From Geomicrobium sediminis (GTDB lineage: Bacteria; Bacillota; Bacilli; Bacillales; Marinococcaceae): 64,000 nucleotides of DNA. Below are positions 49,709 to 58,123 of this stretch, in pieces; position 1 is the stretch's first letter, and each line of letters opens with the position of its first letter. A model generated the notes under the pieces. That model was not told the DNA's origin and ran no database searches. It saw only the letters and a list, made by a program, of their open reading frames with translations. Location of the stretch: assembly GCF_016908595.1 (NCBI RefSeq), contig NZ_JAFBEC010000008.1:1-64000 (forward strand), written 5' to 3'. The translations under genes and the position numbers were made by a program.

Positions 49709-51325
49709 TTACTTCTCTTCATTTAAAACAGCTTCAGCAATGTTCACCGAGTGGTCACCGATTCGCTCTAAGTTACTTACGATATCGACGAACACGATTC
49801 CTGCTGAACCAGAACAACGACCTTCATTCATACGCATAATGTGCTTCTTACGCATTTTACGTTCCATCTTGTCAATTTCATCTTCTTGTTGTTCGGTTGC
49901 ACGAGCAGCTTCAACATCATGATGCTCTAATGCATAGACAGCGTCTTTCAACGTTTTACGTGTAAGAGTAAACATTTCTTCTAAATCTGCTTTTGCATCT
50001 TCAGATAATATTACTTTGTTTTTGATTTGATAGTCAACGAGTTCCATAATGTTTTCCATATGATCACCGATTCGTTCAATGTCACGTACAGTATCGAGCA
50101 ACATCGTATGCGTGAATGAATCATCACTTGAAAGTGATCGGTTAGAAATTTGCATTAGATAATCTGTAATCGTGCGATCAAGATTATTAATGGCTTCTTC
50201 ATATTGGATCGTTCGTTCCGCATTTTTACGATTGTTCGTATGCAGATACTTGAGCACTTCTTCTAATCCTAGTTCAGCAAAGTTCGCCATACGTAGTGTT
50301 TCTGCACGTGCTTGACCAAGTGCAATCGATGGCGCTCGTTGTATGAACGTCGGATCGAGGTGTTTCGCTTTGTACTCAATCTCTTCACTCTTGCCTGGTA
50401 TTAATTTCGTTACAATCGTTGCTAGTACACCGATAAAGGCAACTTGTAGCAATAGATTTGCAACGTTATACGTACCGTGAGCAAAAGCAATCGTCATTGG
50501 CGGTGATAAGTTTAACGTTTCTTCAAACCAAACAATAAGGTTTGTAAACGGTACGAGTAGAATCATAATGACGGTAGCACCAATTAGGTTAAATATAACG
50601 TGACTGAGTGCTGTACGCTTCGCAGCGACACTTGCTCCAATTGAAGCAATGACAGCTGTGATTGTCGTACCAATGTTGTCACCGAATAATACTGGCAACG
50701 CTGCATTTAAGTCCATCGCTCCTGAATCGTAGAAGCTTTGAAGTAAACCAATTGCTGCTGTAGAACTTTGAATAATAGCTGTAAACACCGTACCGACAAT
50801 AACACCGAGAATTGGGTTATCACTCATGCTAAGCGTTAACTCCGCAAAAAAGGCGTTGTCTTTTAGTGGTTCTACACCATCACCCATAAATTCAAGCCCT
50901 AGGAATAGCGCACCAAAACCGAATATAACTTGTCCTATGTTGTTCAATTTTTTGTTCTTAAAGAAGAAAATAAAGAATGTACCTAAGAAAATAATCGGTA
51001 GTGCGTAAGCAGAAATGTTAATCCCGATAATGATTGCTGTCGTTGTGGTACCAACGTTCGCACCCATAATAACACCAATCGCTTGCGTCAGTGTCATAAA
51101 ACCTGCATTAACAAGTCCAACGGTTAATACAATTGTTGCCGTACTTGATTGTAGTAACACTGTTACAACAATCCCGACAAGGACTCCTTTTAATGGATTT
51201 GATGTGAAGCGATCCAAAAGATCTCGTAAGCGATCACCGGCAATTTTCGTTAAGCCGTCGCTCATAAACTTCATACCAAATAAAAAGATTCCTATACCCC
51301 CGAGAAATAGAAACAGGAGATCCAT
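49709..51325 (-). CDS. Na/Pi cotransporter family protein with PhoU-like domain
   Basis: Predicted sodium-dependent phosphate transporter, 538 residues from ATG 51325 (MDLLFLFLGGIGIFLFGMKF; AGGAG ten bases upstream). The two inverted transport repeats each carry the QSSTA motif (VTVLLQSSTATIVL, FTAIIQSSTAAIGL). The C-terminal 200 residues form a cytoplasmic PhoU-like helical domain with the paired RDIERIGDHMENI and SNLERIGDHSVNI motifs. Sodium-coupled uptake suits saline or alkaline habitats. A PhoP-like box lies upstream, pointing to induction by phosphate limitation. Confidence 0.93.
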   Translation of the reverse strand: MDLLFLFLGGIGIFLFGMKFMSDGLTKIAGDRLRDLLDRFTSNPLKGVLVGIVVTVLLQSSTATIVLTVGLVNAGFMTLTQAIGVIMGANVGTTTTAIIIGINISAYALPIIFLGTFFIFFFKNKKLNNIGQVIFGFGALFLGLEFMGDGVEPLKDNAFFAELTLSMSDNPILGVIVGTVFTAIIQSSTAAIGLLQSFYDSGAMDLNAALPVLFGDNIGTTITAVIASIGASVAAKRTALSHVIFNLIGATVIMILLVPFTNLIVWFEETLNLSPPMTIAFAHGTYNVANLLLQVAFIGVLATIVTKLIPGKSEEIEYKAKHLDPTFIQRAPSIALGQARAETLRMANFAELGLEEVLKYLHTNNRKNAERTIQYEEAINNLDRTITDYLMQISNRSLSSDDSFTHTMLLDTVRDIERIGDHMENIMELVDYQIKNKVILSEDAKADLEEMFTLTRKTLKDAVYALEHHDVEAARATEQQEDEIDKMERKMRKKHIMRMNEGRCSGSAGIVFVDIVSNLERIGDHSVNIAEAVLNEEK

Positions 51326-51343
51326 TACGTCCAAACTCCTCAT

Positions 51344-51668
51344 CCCTTCAAAACCTAGTATTAGATCGTTTACCCAAAATCGATCATACGTGTCAATTAT
51401 TAATGTATCATCAAAGGTTTGTAAAGATTATGTAAAGATTATCATACGATTCTTTTTTCCGCATATAATCTCACTTCCTTTATTGTACATTTTTGAATTG
51501 TATATACCATCTATCTTTATACCTGACTCCAAGTTAGGTTGCCCAAAGATCCTCTCCACGATGCAAAGATCCCTTTATACATCAGAAGATTCTACTGTTT
51601 TGAGACGTTCTATTTTGTAAATACGCTACTTCGGTAGGAACCTCTACGACCATTTAATCGTTTACTTA
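51344..51668. other. 325-bp AT-rich intergenic region upstream of the Na/Pi gene
   Basis: Contains the PhoP-like repeats at 51410-51436. The rest (51440-51668) has no gene, RNA or repeat that I can support. Confidence 0.6.
51410..51436 (-). promoter_or_regulatory. Putative PhoP box of the Na/Pi cotransporter gene
   Basis: On the minus strand TTTACA-taatc-TTTACA-aacc-TTTGAT places three copies of the PhoP half-site pattern TT(A/C/T)ACA at 10-11 bp spacing, two of them good. The second TTTACA is 17 bp before TAATAA, so the box overlaps a promoter -35 region. This is the arrangement of PhoP-activated genes in B. subtilis. Confidence 0.6.
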
Positions 51669-51671
51669 AAA

Positions 51672-51700
51672 AAAGAACCCTCAACACTGAGGGTTCTTTA
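51672..51700 (-). terminator. Terminator after the NfeD gene
   Basis: On the minus strand AAGAACCCTCA-gtgt-TGAGGGTTCTT is followed by TTTTTT. It touches the stop codon at 51698. Confidence 0.93.
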
Positions 51701-52348
51701 CACTTCTTCTTTGTTTTCTTTCGGAATCTCCGCAATTAAAATCCGTGTACCATCAACAGACTTCACTTCAACGTCAACGTTCGCTTTCAACCAACTGGCA
51801 CCTGTCGTTGCGCTGTACGGTTGTCCTTCAATTTCCACGGTTCCTGTAGGTCTGAAATCACTAAGTGTCTTCCCTGTTTTTCCAACGAGATCACGATACG
51901 ATTCATTCATCGAATTATAGCCTTCTTCACTAGATAACGTATCTTTAAATGTCATCTTCGTCCACAGTTCACGTCTAGGGAACACTTTCATAAATAAAAA
52001 CGCTCCAGAGCCACCGATTAACACGCCAAAACCGACGAGAACAGAATACAACAAGTCTGGTGCTGGAATCGCTAAACCGACAATCATTAGCCCTACACCG
52101 AGTGCAGAAACCATCCCATCTCCAAATAACTTACCATCTATAAGAATTAACGTTAAACCGATCAAATACGCCCCAACGACCCACGCATTGCCTAATCCGT
52201 CTAAATGATGAGCAAAATAAAGGGTAATTAATACGACACCAACCACACCAAAAATCCCTCGTGACTTCACGAGCAATTCTCCAATTAGAAACATCGTGGC
52301 AAGTACAACAACGAGAAAACCGACAAAACTGTAATCCAACCAAGCCAT
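51698..52348 (-). CDS. NfeD family membrane protein
   Basis: A 216-residue protein with about five membrane segments in its first 120 residues and a soluble C-terminal OB-fold (LVGKTGKTLSDFRPTGTVEI, GQPYSATTGASWLKANVDVEV), the hallmark of NfeD proteins. These usually act with flotillin-like or stomatin-like proteins in membrane organisation; no such partner gene is adjacent. The ATG follows GGGAGGGG. It lacks the N-terminal ClpP-like protease of long NfeD forms. Confidence 0.88.
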   Translation of the reverse strand: MAWLDYSFVGFLVVVLATMFLIGELLVKSRGIFGVVGVVLITLYFAHHLDGLGNAWVVGAYLIGLTLILIDGKLFGDGMVSALGVGLMIVGLAIPAPDLLYSVLVGFGVLIGGSGAFLFMKVFPRRELWTKMTFKDTLSSEEGYNSMNESYRDLVGKTGKTLSDFRPTGTVEIEGQPYSATTGASWLKANVDVEVKSVDGTRILIAEIPKENKEEV

Positions 52349-52526
52349 CTTTATACACCCCTCCCAAAACGTTGCTTTCTTTTCTATACGTAAAGAAGGC
52401 TAAAACGGTTTCATATCTAAGTATATTATAGCAAAAAATGCTTTATTCTGCACAATCTCATCATCAAATAGACGTTCCTTTGTTTGAATATCGTTTATTA
52501 TTATTCATTGACTTCTCGTGTAACAA

Positions 52527-52575
52527 TAAAACCCCGAAACCGTTATACGAATCGTATAACGGTTTCGGGGTTTTA
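52527..52575. terminator. Long perfect hairpin after the DUF1002 gene
   Basis: ATAAAACCCCGAAACCGTTA continues to a centre at 52551 and is mirrored by the following 24 bases, giving nearly 24-bp perfect arms. T4 and A4 tracts flank it, so it can act on both strands. Confidence 0.85.
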
Positions 52576-52588
52576 TACATTATATTAT

Positions 52589-53491
52589 TTAAGAACCACT
52601 CGAAGATTCACTCTCGTTTGAGTTGAACCAATCAGCAATCGAATCGATTAATTCACTAAAGAAATCCATTACCGATTGAAAGAAATTCTGTGTTTCTTCT
52701 TGACTTAACCAATCACCAATATTATCGCGAATCTGATTCACTTGCTCTCCTAATTGGTTCCAATCAATGTTTAAATCTTGCATTCTCATAAATAAAGAGA
52801 CAAGACCGTCCAGTTCTTCATCCGTTAATTCAATGCCTAAATCTGAAGCAATACGTTGAATGAGTGCTCGTAAATCATCTTCATTTTCTACATTTTCTTC
52901 TGCAATGGTTTCTTTAATTTGTGTGACTAGTTCTGTTGCTTCCTCCATACCAATCCGATCACCAAGTTCACCCGTCTCTACCATTTCTTCATTCGCAATA
53001 CGCATCCGTTCTTCTGAAAGACCATCCGCTTCTGAATCATACGCCTTTAGAATACCCGTTAATGCACCCGTGCCTGAAATGGATGACGGTGCAGTAACAT
53101 AAATGTCTGCATCCTCTACACCTGCTGTCACAAGTGCATTTGCATACATTCCTTCAGATACCCAGTTAATGTTATTCGTTTCTACATTAACACCTGTGCC
53201 TGGCTCTTCGATCGTAATGCGTGCAGATGATAAAGCGTTGCTCCCAATTTTTCCAGCTGGGATGTATTCACCTAAATAATCATGTTCTTCTGCGTTTGAG
53301 ACCGTTACAATATTGGCGTTTTCATCACTGCCCATTTCTGCTAATAAACTCTCTCGTTGAGCAGGTGTTAAGTCTTCACCGAGCGTTACAATGACATCTC
53401 CTGGACCTGCATCCGCGCTCGCAGTTTGTGGAACTGCAAAACTCGATCCGATTAATAAAGCTGCCATCCCCAAAATTGAAAGTTTTTTCAT
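52589..53491 (-). CDS. DUF1002 secreted protein (YpuA-like)
   Basis: A 300-residue exported protein of the DUF1002 family, known from B. subtilis YpuA. Signal peptide MKKLSILGMAALLIGSSFAV ends near TASA. The domain begins GDVIVTLGEDLTPAQRESLL and contains IPAGKIGSNALSSARITIEE and the YANALVTAGVEDADIYVTAP segment. The C-terminal third is acidic and helical (LSQEETQNFFQSVMDFF). Function unknown; YpuA has been linked to cell envelope stress. Ends in a serine-rich tail. Confidence 0.9.
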   Translation of the reverse strand: MKKLSILGMAALLIGSSFAVPQTASADAGPGDVIVTLGEDLTPAQRESLLAEMGSDENANIVTVSNAEEHDYLGEYIPAGKIGSNALSSARITIEEPGTGVNVETNNINWVSEGMYANALVTAGVEDADIYVTAPSSISGTGALTGILKAYDSEADGLSEERMRIANEEMVETGELGDRIGMEEATELVTQIKETIAEENVENEDDLRALIQRIASDLGIELTDEELDGLVSLFMRMQDLNIDWNQLGEQVNQIRDNIGDWLSQEETQNFFQSVMDFFSELIDSIADWFNSNESESSSGS

Positions 53492-53676
53492 TGGAGTGTT
53501 TTCCCCCTGTCAAATTCCGTTCTATTCTTCTTTTCGGTTCTACCACACGTCTTGTGAAATGAAAAGAAAATCTGAAGCTTTTTTATATTTTCACAGCATT
53601 TTTCCACAAGACAAGCATATACTTATACATAGATAAGTTATTTATATAGTCGTTATTCGAATGGAGAGGTTACACG

Positions 53677-54048
53677 ATGAAAAAATGGATTTGGGTTGCG
53701 TCAATTCTACTCGTTGCTGTTGCCGTCTATTATGATTTGTCACGTGGGAGTTTGCCAGTAGAAGGTTCATTTATAAATGAAGAACCCGCTACAGCAGATT
53801 CTGTAGAACAAGATGAGGCAGATCATGTTGAAGAAATAGCTCCACTGCCTGATCGAATTGTTGATACTGTAGCCATTGAGGTTGAAAGTGGACAAACGCT
53901 ACTCACCATACTCGAACAACTCCATGAAGAAGCGATCGTTATTTCTATTGAAGACATTAAACAAGACTTTGAAACGTTAAATGATGGCACGGAATATGAA
54001 CAATTAAAAGCTGGAGAGATTTATACATTTCCTATCTATGGACAATAA
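53677..54048 (+). CDS. yqfZ: Membrane-anchored protein YqfZ
   Basis: A 123-residue protein with an N-terminal membrane helix (MKKWIWVASILLVAVAVYYD), an acidic linker and a C-terminal LysM-like segment (AIEVESGQTLLTILEQLHEE, ending LKAGEIYTFPIYG). Its place directly before ispG matches yqfZ of B. subtilis. The LysM-like end suggests contact with peptidoglycan, which is inferred. The ATG follows GGAGAGG. Confidence 0.85.
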   Translation: MKKWIWVASILLVAVAVYYDLSRGSLPVEGSFINEEPATADSVEQDEADHVEEIAPLPDRIVDTVAIEVESGQTLLTILEQLHEEAIVISIEDIKQDFETLNDGTEYEQLKAGEIYTFPIYGQ

Positions 54049-54082
54049 TTGTGAACGAGATATTAAGGTTGACGCTCTTAGC

Positions 54083-54112
54083 TTGCCAATACACATGAGG
54101 CGTTGCTACAAT
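54083..54112 (+). promoter_or_regulatory. Sigma-A promoter of ispG
   Basis: TTGCCA (54083-54088) and TACAAT (54107-54112) at 18-bp spacing. A 9-bp inverted repeat (AAGAAGTCA at 54122, TGACTTCTT ending 54157) follows in the leader and could be a leader hairpin or weak terminator. Confidence 0.6.
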
Positions 54113-54228
54113 GAGTAGAGCAAGAAGTCATCGACATCGACTGCCGTTTGACTTCTTTATGATATGTTAAACTTTTAAGCAGGACTTCCTGTTATAAAGA
54201 ATAGCGTCATTAAAGGGGCGAAGGAATA

Positions 54229-55344
54229 ATGAGTGAACTAACCCATCGTACGAAAACGAGGCCAGTTAACGTCGGTAACCTTGTAATCGGTGGTAACGAT
54301 GAAGTCATCATCCAAAGTATGACGACAACAAAAACACATGATGTGGAAGCGACCGTCGCTGAAATCAGCCGTCTAGAAGAAGCTGGTTGTCAGGTTGTTC
54401 GTGTTGCATGCCCTGACCCACGAGCAGCAGATGCACTTGCTGAGATTAAATCTCGCATTAACATTCCGCTCGTTGTCGATATTCATTTTGATTATCGACT
54501 TGCATTAAAGGCCATTGAAGCCGGTGCAGATAAAATTCGTATTAACCCAGGAAATATCGGTAAGCGTGACAAAGTTGAACTTGTCGTAAAAGCTGCGAAA
54601 GAAAAAGGGATTCCAATTCGAATCGGCGTTAATGCTGGTTCATTAGAACGTCACTTACTTGAGAAATATGGCTATCCGACAGCAGATGCGATGGTTGAAA
54701 GTGCTCTTCACCATATTTCGATTTTGGAAGAACTCGATTTTCATGACATTATCGTTTCGATGAAGGCCTCAAACGTTGATCTTGCAGTTGAAGCCTACGA
54801 AAAAGCAGCGCAAGCGTTTGACTACCCTCTTCACTTAGGAATCACTGAATCTGGGACACTTTTTGCAGGTACAATTAAAAGTGCCGCTGGACTTGGAACA
54901 ATTCTAAGTAAAGGAATCGGTAACACAATGCGCATCTCCTTAAGCGCTGATCCAGTTGAAGAAGTAAAGGTAGCTCGTGAACTTCTGAAAACATTCGGTC
55001 TTGCATCTAATGCGGCTACGTTAATTTCTTGTCCAACTTGCGGGCGAATTGAGATTGACTTAATTAGCATCGCTAACGAAGTTGAGGAGTATATTTCTCA
55101 CGTAAAAGCACCTCTTAAAGTAGCTGTCCTTGGCTGTGCGGTAAACGGACCAGGTGAAGCTCGAGAAGCTGACATTGGAATTGCTGGTGCAAAAGGCGAA
55201 GGTCTTCTCTTTAGACACGGAGAAATCATCCGTAAAGTACCAGAAGAAATTATGGTTGATGAATTAAAGAAAGAAGTCGATAAACTCGCTGAAGAGCATT
55301 ATCAAAAATTACGAGATCAAGAAGCAGCGAATTCTACGACATAA
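54229..55344 (+). CDS. ispG: 4-hydroxy-3-methylbut-2-enyl-diphosphate synthase (flavodoxin)
   Basis: Penultimate enzyme of the MEP isoprenoid pathway, reducing MEcPP to HMBPP with a 4Fe-4S cluster. The 371 residues fold as an N-terminal TIM barrel ([20 protein letters not shown]) and a cluster domain with Cys268, Cys271 and Cys303 plus the fourth ligand Glu310 ([17 protein letters not shown]). The ATG follows AAAGGGGCGAAGG. Same neighbourhood as B. subtilis yqfY. Monocistronic. Confidence 0.98.
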   Translation: MSELTHRTKTRPVNVGNLVIGGNDEVIIQSMTTTKTHDVEATVAEISRLEEAGCQVVRVACPDPRAADALAEIKSRINIPLVVDIHFDYRLALKAIEAGADKIRINPGNIGKRDKVELVVKAAKEKGIPIRIGVNAGSLERHLLEKYGYPTADAMVESALHHISILEELDFHDIIVSMKASNVDLAVEAYEKAAQAFDYPLHLGITESGTLFAGTIKSAAGLGTILSKGIGNTMRISLSADPVEEVKVARELLKTFGLASNAATLISCPTCGRIEIDLISIANEVEEYISHVKAPLKVAVLGCAVNGPGEAREADIGIAGAKGEGLLFRHGEIIRKVPEEIMVDELKKEVDKLAEEHYQKLRDQEAANSTT

Positions 55345-55345
55345 C

Positions 55346-55374
55346 AAAAGAAACCCCGTACGGGGTTTCTTTTG
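55346..55374. terminator. Bidirectional terminator between ispG and yqfX
   Basis: AAAAGAAACCCC-gtac-GGGGTTTCTTTT between the two convergent genes. Confidence 0.93.
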
Positions 55375-55376
55375 TT

Positions 55377-55772
55377 TTACATAAACGGTGCAAACAGAAA
55401 TGTCATGAGAATCGAGAGTGCACCGATCCCGATCGCCCACCATCCTAGACCGACAGCTCCTTGCTGGCGAGCAAAAAAACCAGTTACGATCCCAGCGGCA
55501 CCTAATATGACAGGAAGAAAAAAGAGGGAAACAATCGACATAATAATCGCTGCTGTACCTAATCCAGCTCCCACAGAGCTACGACCCTTTTCTTCATCTG
55601 TCTCCAAATCGCTGTCACCTGGACCTGTCCGGTCCATGCGGTAATCTAGATTCGGTGAGCTGACTTCCGCGGAGGTTTCTTCCATATAACCTTGGTTGTA
55701 GTTATCGATGAGTGGGTCCGTCATTTCACGTCTTTCTTCTGGACGCTCATTGTAACGTTCATCATCTGCCAC
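55377..55772 (-). CDS. yqfX: Membrane protein YqfX
   Basis: A 131-residue protein with an acidic, soluble N-terminal half (NERPEERREMTDPLIDN) and two C-terminal membrane helices (about 75-97, 105-128). They contain GAGLGTAAIIMSIVSLFFLP and GAAGIVTGFFARQQGAVGLGW, a DUF4190-like glycine-rich pattern. The start is GTG 55772 after GGGAGGG. It occupies the yqfX position next to ispG. Function unknown. Confidence 0.82.
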   Translation of the reverse strand: MADDERYNERPEERREMTDPLIDNYNQGYMEETSAEVSSPNLDYRMDRTGPGDSDLETDEEKGRSSVGAGLGTAAIIMSIVSLFFLPVILGAAGIVTGFFARQQGAVGLGWWAIGIGALSILMTFLFAPFM

Positions 55773-55874
55773 CTACATTCCCTCCCTACCCGGCTCAAGC
55801 GGGCATTACTATTATGTGATGATCATGAAGATTTATGCTGACAACTTTATAGGGAATTTTTGGTTTCAACAAAA

Positions 55875-55916
55875 AATAAAGACCAATCAAGCTGTTCTGC
55901 TTGATTGGTCTTTATT
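55875..55916 (-). terminator. Terminator after zur
   Basis: AATAAAGACCAATCAAGC-tgttc-GCTTGATTGGTCTTTATT, an 18-bp stem, is followed on the minus strand by TTTTTTG. It overlaps the zur stop codon. Confidence 0.9.
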
Positions 55917-56319
55917 GACATGTCTTGCAATAGCCGAATACTTCAAATTTGTGACTCGTTACAGAGAAATCATCTTGGGACAACCTCATCTGCTCCATCG
56001 GACATGCATCAATGTGCTTCGTCTTTCCACAAGTTAAACAAATCATATGATGGTGATGGCTTCCGATACAGCTTAATCGAAAACGCTTCTCCCCTTCCCA
56101 TTCACTAGCTTCTAAAATGCCAATTTCAGCGAATAGAGATAAATTACGATAAACTGTATCAAAGCTCAAACCGTTATATTTTTCTTGCATAAACACGAGC
56201 ACTTCTTTAGCTGGTGTATACCCATCACGTTCACTTAAAAACTCAATGATATCTTTACGTTTGTCAGTATACTTGTATCCGGAAGACTTCAACGAGTGAA
56301 TTGCCTTAGTTACATTCAT
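55912..56319 (-). CDS. zur: Zinc uptake regulator Zur (Fur family)
   Basis: Fur-family repressor that shuts off zinc uptake when zinc is abundant. The 135 residues have a winged helix (YTDKRKDIIEFLSERDGYTP, SFDTVYRNLSLFAEIGIL) and a dimerisation domain with HHHHMICLTCGKTKHI and a second Cys pair FGYCKTCQ forming the structural zinc site. The close match to YqfV and its location after znuCB support Zur rather than Fur or PerR. The third gene of the znuC-znuB-zur cluster, 54 bp after znuB. Confidence 0.95.
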   Translation of the reverse strand: MNVTKAIHSLKSSGYKYTDKRKDIIEFLSERDGYTPAKEVLVFMQEKYNGLSFDTVYRNLSLFAEIGILEASEWEGEKRFRLSCIGSHHHHMICLTCGKTKHIDACPMEQMRLSQDDFSVTSHKFEVFGYCKTCQ

Positions 56320-56373
56320 TTTGTACCTCCAAGATCAAACATTTCATCACAATTATAGCAAATGATACAAACT

Positions 56374-57234
56374 TTATCGATTTTGAACGTTTCGATTTAA
56401 AGATGCTTTTACGATTTTATTTTTAAGTAAGCTTAGAAGCAAGATGATCACTGCAAAGACGACAATGACCCCACCTGGAGCTAAATCTAAGTGAAAACCG
56501 AGAAAGATCCCGCTTAAAACCGAGATTTGACCGAATATGGCAGCGTACACGAACATTTGCTTAAAGCTCTTCGCCCACTGCATCGCACTTGCGACAGGTA
56601 ATGTCATCAATGCCGATACGAGTAGAATTCCGACGATACGGATTGACGCTGCAATAACGAGCGCTACTAAAATCGAAAATAATAACTCCAACCATTTGCC
56701 TTTTAGTCCTGAAATAGCTGCTTGCTCTTCATCAAACGATAAGAAAAACCATTCTTTATAAAAGACAAACAATAACACTAATACGATGACCGCTATAATG
56801 ATAATCGTCATTAAGTCATTGCTACCCACCGCTGCAACGCTACCGAATAAATAAGAATATAAGTCCGTGTTAAATCCATCTGCCAAAGAAATAAAAATAA
56901 CAGCAAGTCCAACGCCAGCAGACAAGATAATCGGAATCGCTAACTCTTTAAAGTGCCCATAAACCGTGCGTAACTGATTAATAAAGAGAGAGCCAATTAC
57001 TGCGAATACCATTCCCATATAAATCGGATCATATAACGAAAATATGGCAAAGAAGTTCGCTAATAATAAGTGTAAGGCGATCCCTGTTAACGTAATGTGT
57101 GAGAGTGCATCGGCTACGAGTGACATCCGTTTTACAACGAGAAACACACCGAGCATTGGTGCAATAAGGCCAATTAATACTCCAGCAATTAATGCATTTC
57201 GTAAAAAGTCATATTGAAAAAAAACATCGATCAT
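56374..57234 (-). CDS. znuB: Zinc ABC transporter permease ZnuB
   Basis: Membrane subunit of a zinc/manganese (ABC-3 family) importer, 286 residues with about eight or nine membrane segments. MLGVFLVVKRMSLVADALSHITLTGIAL is the typical N-terminal loop in pieces, and RIVGILLVSALMTLPVASAMQWAKSF the conserved coupling region. The start overlaps the znuC stop by 4 bp. Zinc rather than manganese is inferred from the linked zur gene and Zur box. Confidence 0.94.
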   Translation of the reverse strand: MIDVFFQYDFLRNALIAGVLIGLIAPMLGVFLVVKRMSLVADALSHITLTGIALHLLLANFFAIFSLYDPIYMGMVFAVIGSLFINQLRTVYGHFKELAIPIILSAGVGLAVIFISLADGFNTDLYSYLFGSVAAVGSNDLMTIIIIAVIVLVLLFVFYKEWFFLSFDEEQAAISGLKGKWLELLFSILVALVIAASIRIVGILLVSALMTLPVASAMQWAKSFKQMFVYAAIFGQISVLSGIFLGFHLDLAPGGVIVVFAVIILLLSLLKNKIVKASLNRNVQNR

Positions 57235-58004
57235 TTCGCAATTTCCTCGTGTTCATGAATGATATGTTGGACATCATAACCGTAAAGAGAAGATAAATTA
57301 GGATTCGTTTCAAATTCATGCGCAGTACCGTGAAAATGAATGGACTTGTTCAAACAAGCAACATTTGTGACGTACTTTGTCATCGTCCCAACATCATGGC
57401 TAACGAGTAAAAGTGTTAGTCCTTGATCTTGATTTAATTTACGAAGCAAATCATAAAATCGTCTTGCAGAAGTCGCGTCGATCCCAACTGTCGGTTCATC
57501 TAAGATGAGTAATGTTGGTTCGCTAACGAGTGCACGCGCAATTAGAACCCGTTGCTGTTGTCCACCAGAAAGCTTCCCGATTGGTTGTTTTGCATAAGCA
57601 TCCATCTCAACTGTTTTTAGTGCTTGCATCACTTTATTCCGGTCATTGCGTTTCATAAAACGAAATAAACCAAGTTGGCCAAAAAGCCCCATAGATACAA
57701 CTTCAAAAACAGTTGCTGGAAAGCCTGCATTAAATCGATTCGCGCGTTGAGAAACGTAGCCGACTTTTGACCAATCATCAAAACGATGAAGTTCTGAACC
57801 GAATAACGAAAGTTTTCCAGCTTGCGGTTTTATTAAGCCCAGTATACACTTGATTAATGTAGATTTTCCGGAACCGTTTGGACCGACGAGTCCTAAAAAC
57901 GACCCTTCTTCGATCGATAAGTTCAAGTTTTGTAATACGGGTCGATCTGTATATTGGTAAGTTAAATTGTTTACTTCAACGATGGTTGATGCTTTTGCCA
58001 TCAT
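57231..58004 (-). CDS. znuC: Zinc ABC transporter ATP-binding protein ZnuC
   Basis: Cytoplasmic ATPase of the zinc importer, 257 residues. Walker [15 protein letters not shown]-loop YVSQRANRF, signature [15 protein letters not shown], Walker [13 protein letters not shown] and the H-loop LLVSHDVG are all intact. The C-terminus is His- and Glu-rich ([11 protein letters not shown]), which may bind metal. GGGGGAA precedes a double ATG. The binding protein ZnuA is not in this window and must be encoded elsewhere. A Zur box lies upstream. Confidence 0.95.
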   Translation of the reverse strand: MMAKASTIVEVNNLTYQYTDRPVLQNLNLSIEEGSFLGLVGPNGSGKSTLIKCILGLIKPQAGKLSLFGSELHRFDDWSKVGYVSQRANRFNAGFPATVFEVVSMGLFGQLGLFRFMKRNDRNKVMQALKTVEMDAYAKQPIGKLSGGQQQRVLIARALVSEPTLLILDEPTVGIDATSARRFYDLLRKLNQDQGLTLLLVSHDVGTMTKYVTNVACLNKSIHFHGTAHEFETNPNLSSLYGYDVQHIIHEHEEIAK

Positions 58005-58040
58005 TATTTCCCCCTAGTTTCAAAAAAGCAAAGAACTACA

Positions 58041-58057
58041 AACGTAATCATTACGAT
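58041..58057. promoter_or_regulatory. Zur box upstream of znuC
   Basis: AACGTAATCATTACGAT contains CGTAAT-c-ATTACG, matching the Zur operator core TCGTAAT-N-ATTACGA of Bacillus except one base. It lies 37 bp before znuC, in the gap shared with the divergent phosphatase gene, and would place znuC-znuB-zur under zinc repression. Confidence 0.9.
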
Positions 58058-58123
58058 TTACTTTTAGTAGTATAACGCACATCGCCATCTTTGTAAACGG
58101 AATGGTTGATTGGAGGTTTAAGT

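Noticed and set aside
51015-51620. 201-codon plus-strand frame
   Set aside because: Mostly antisense to the Na/Pi cotransporter gene, with low-complexity Ile/Pro/Ser composition and no ribosome site.
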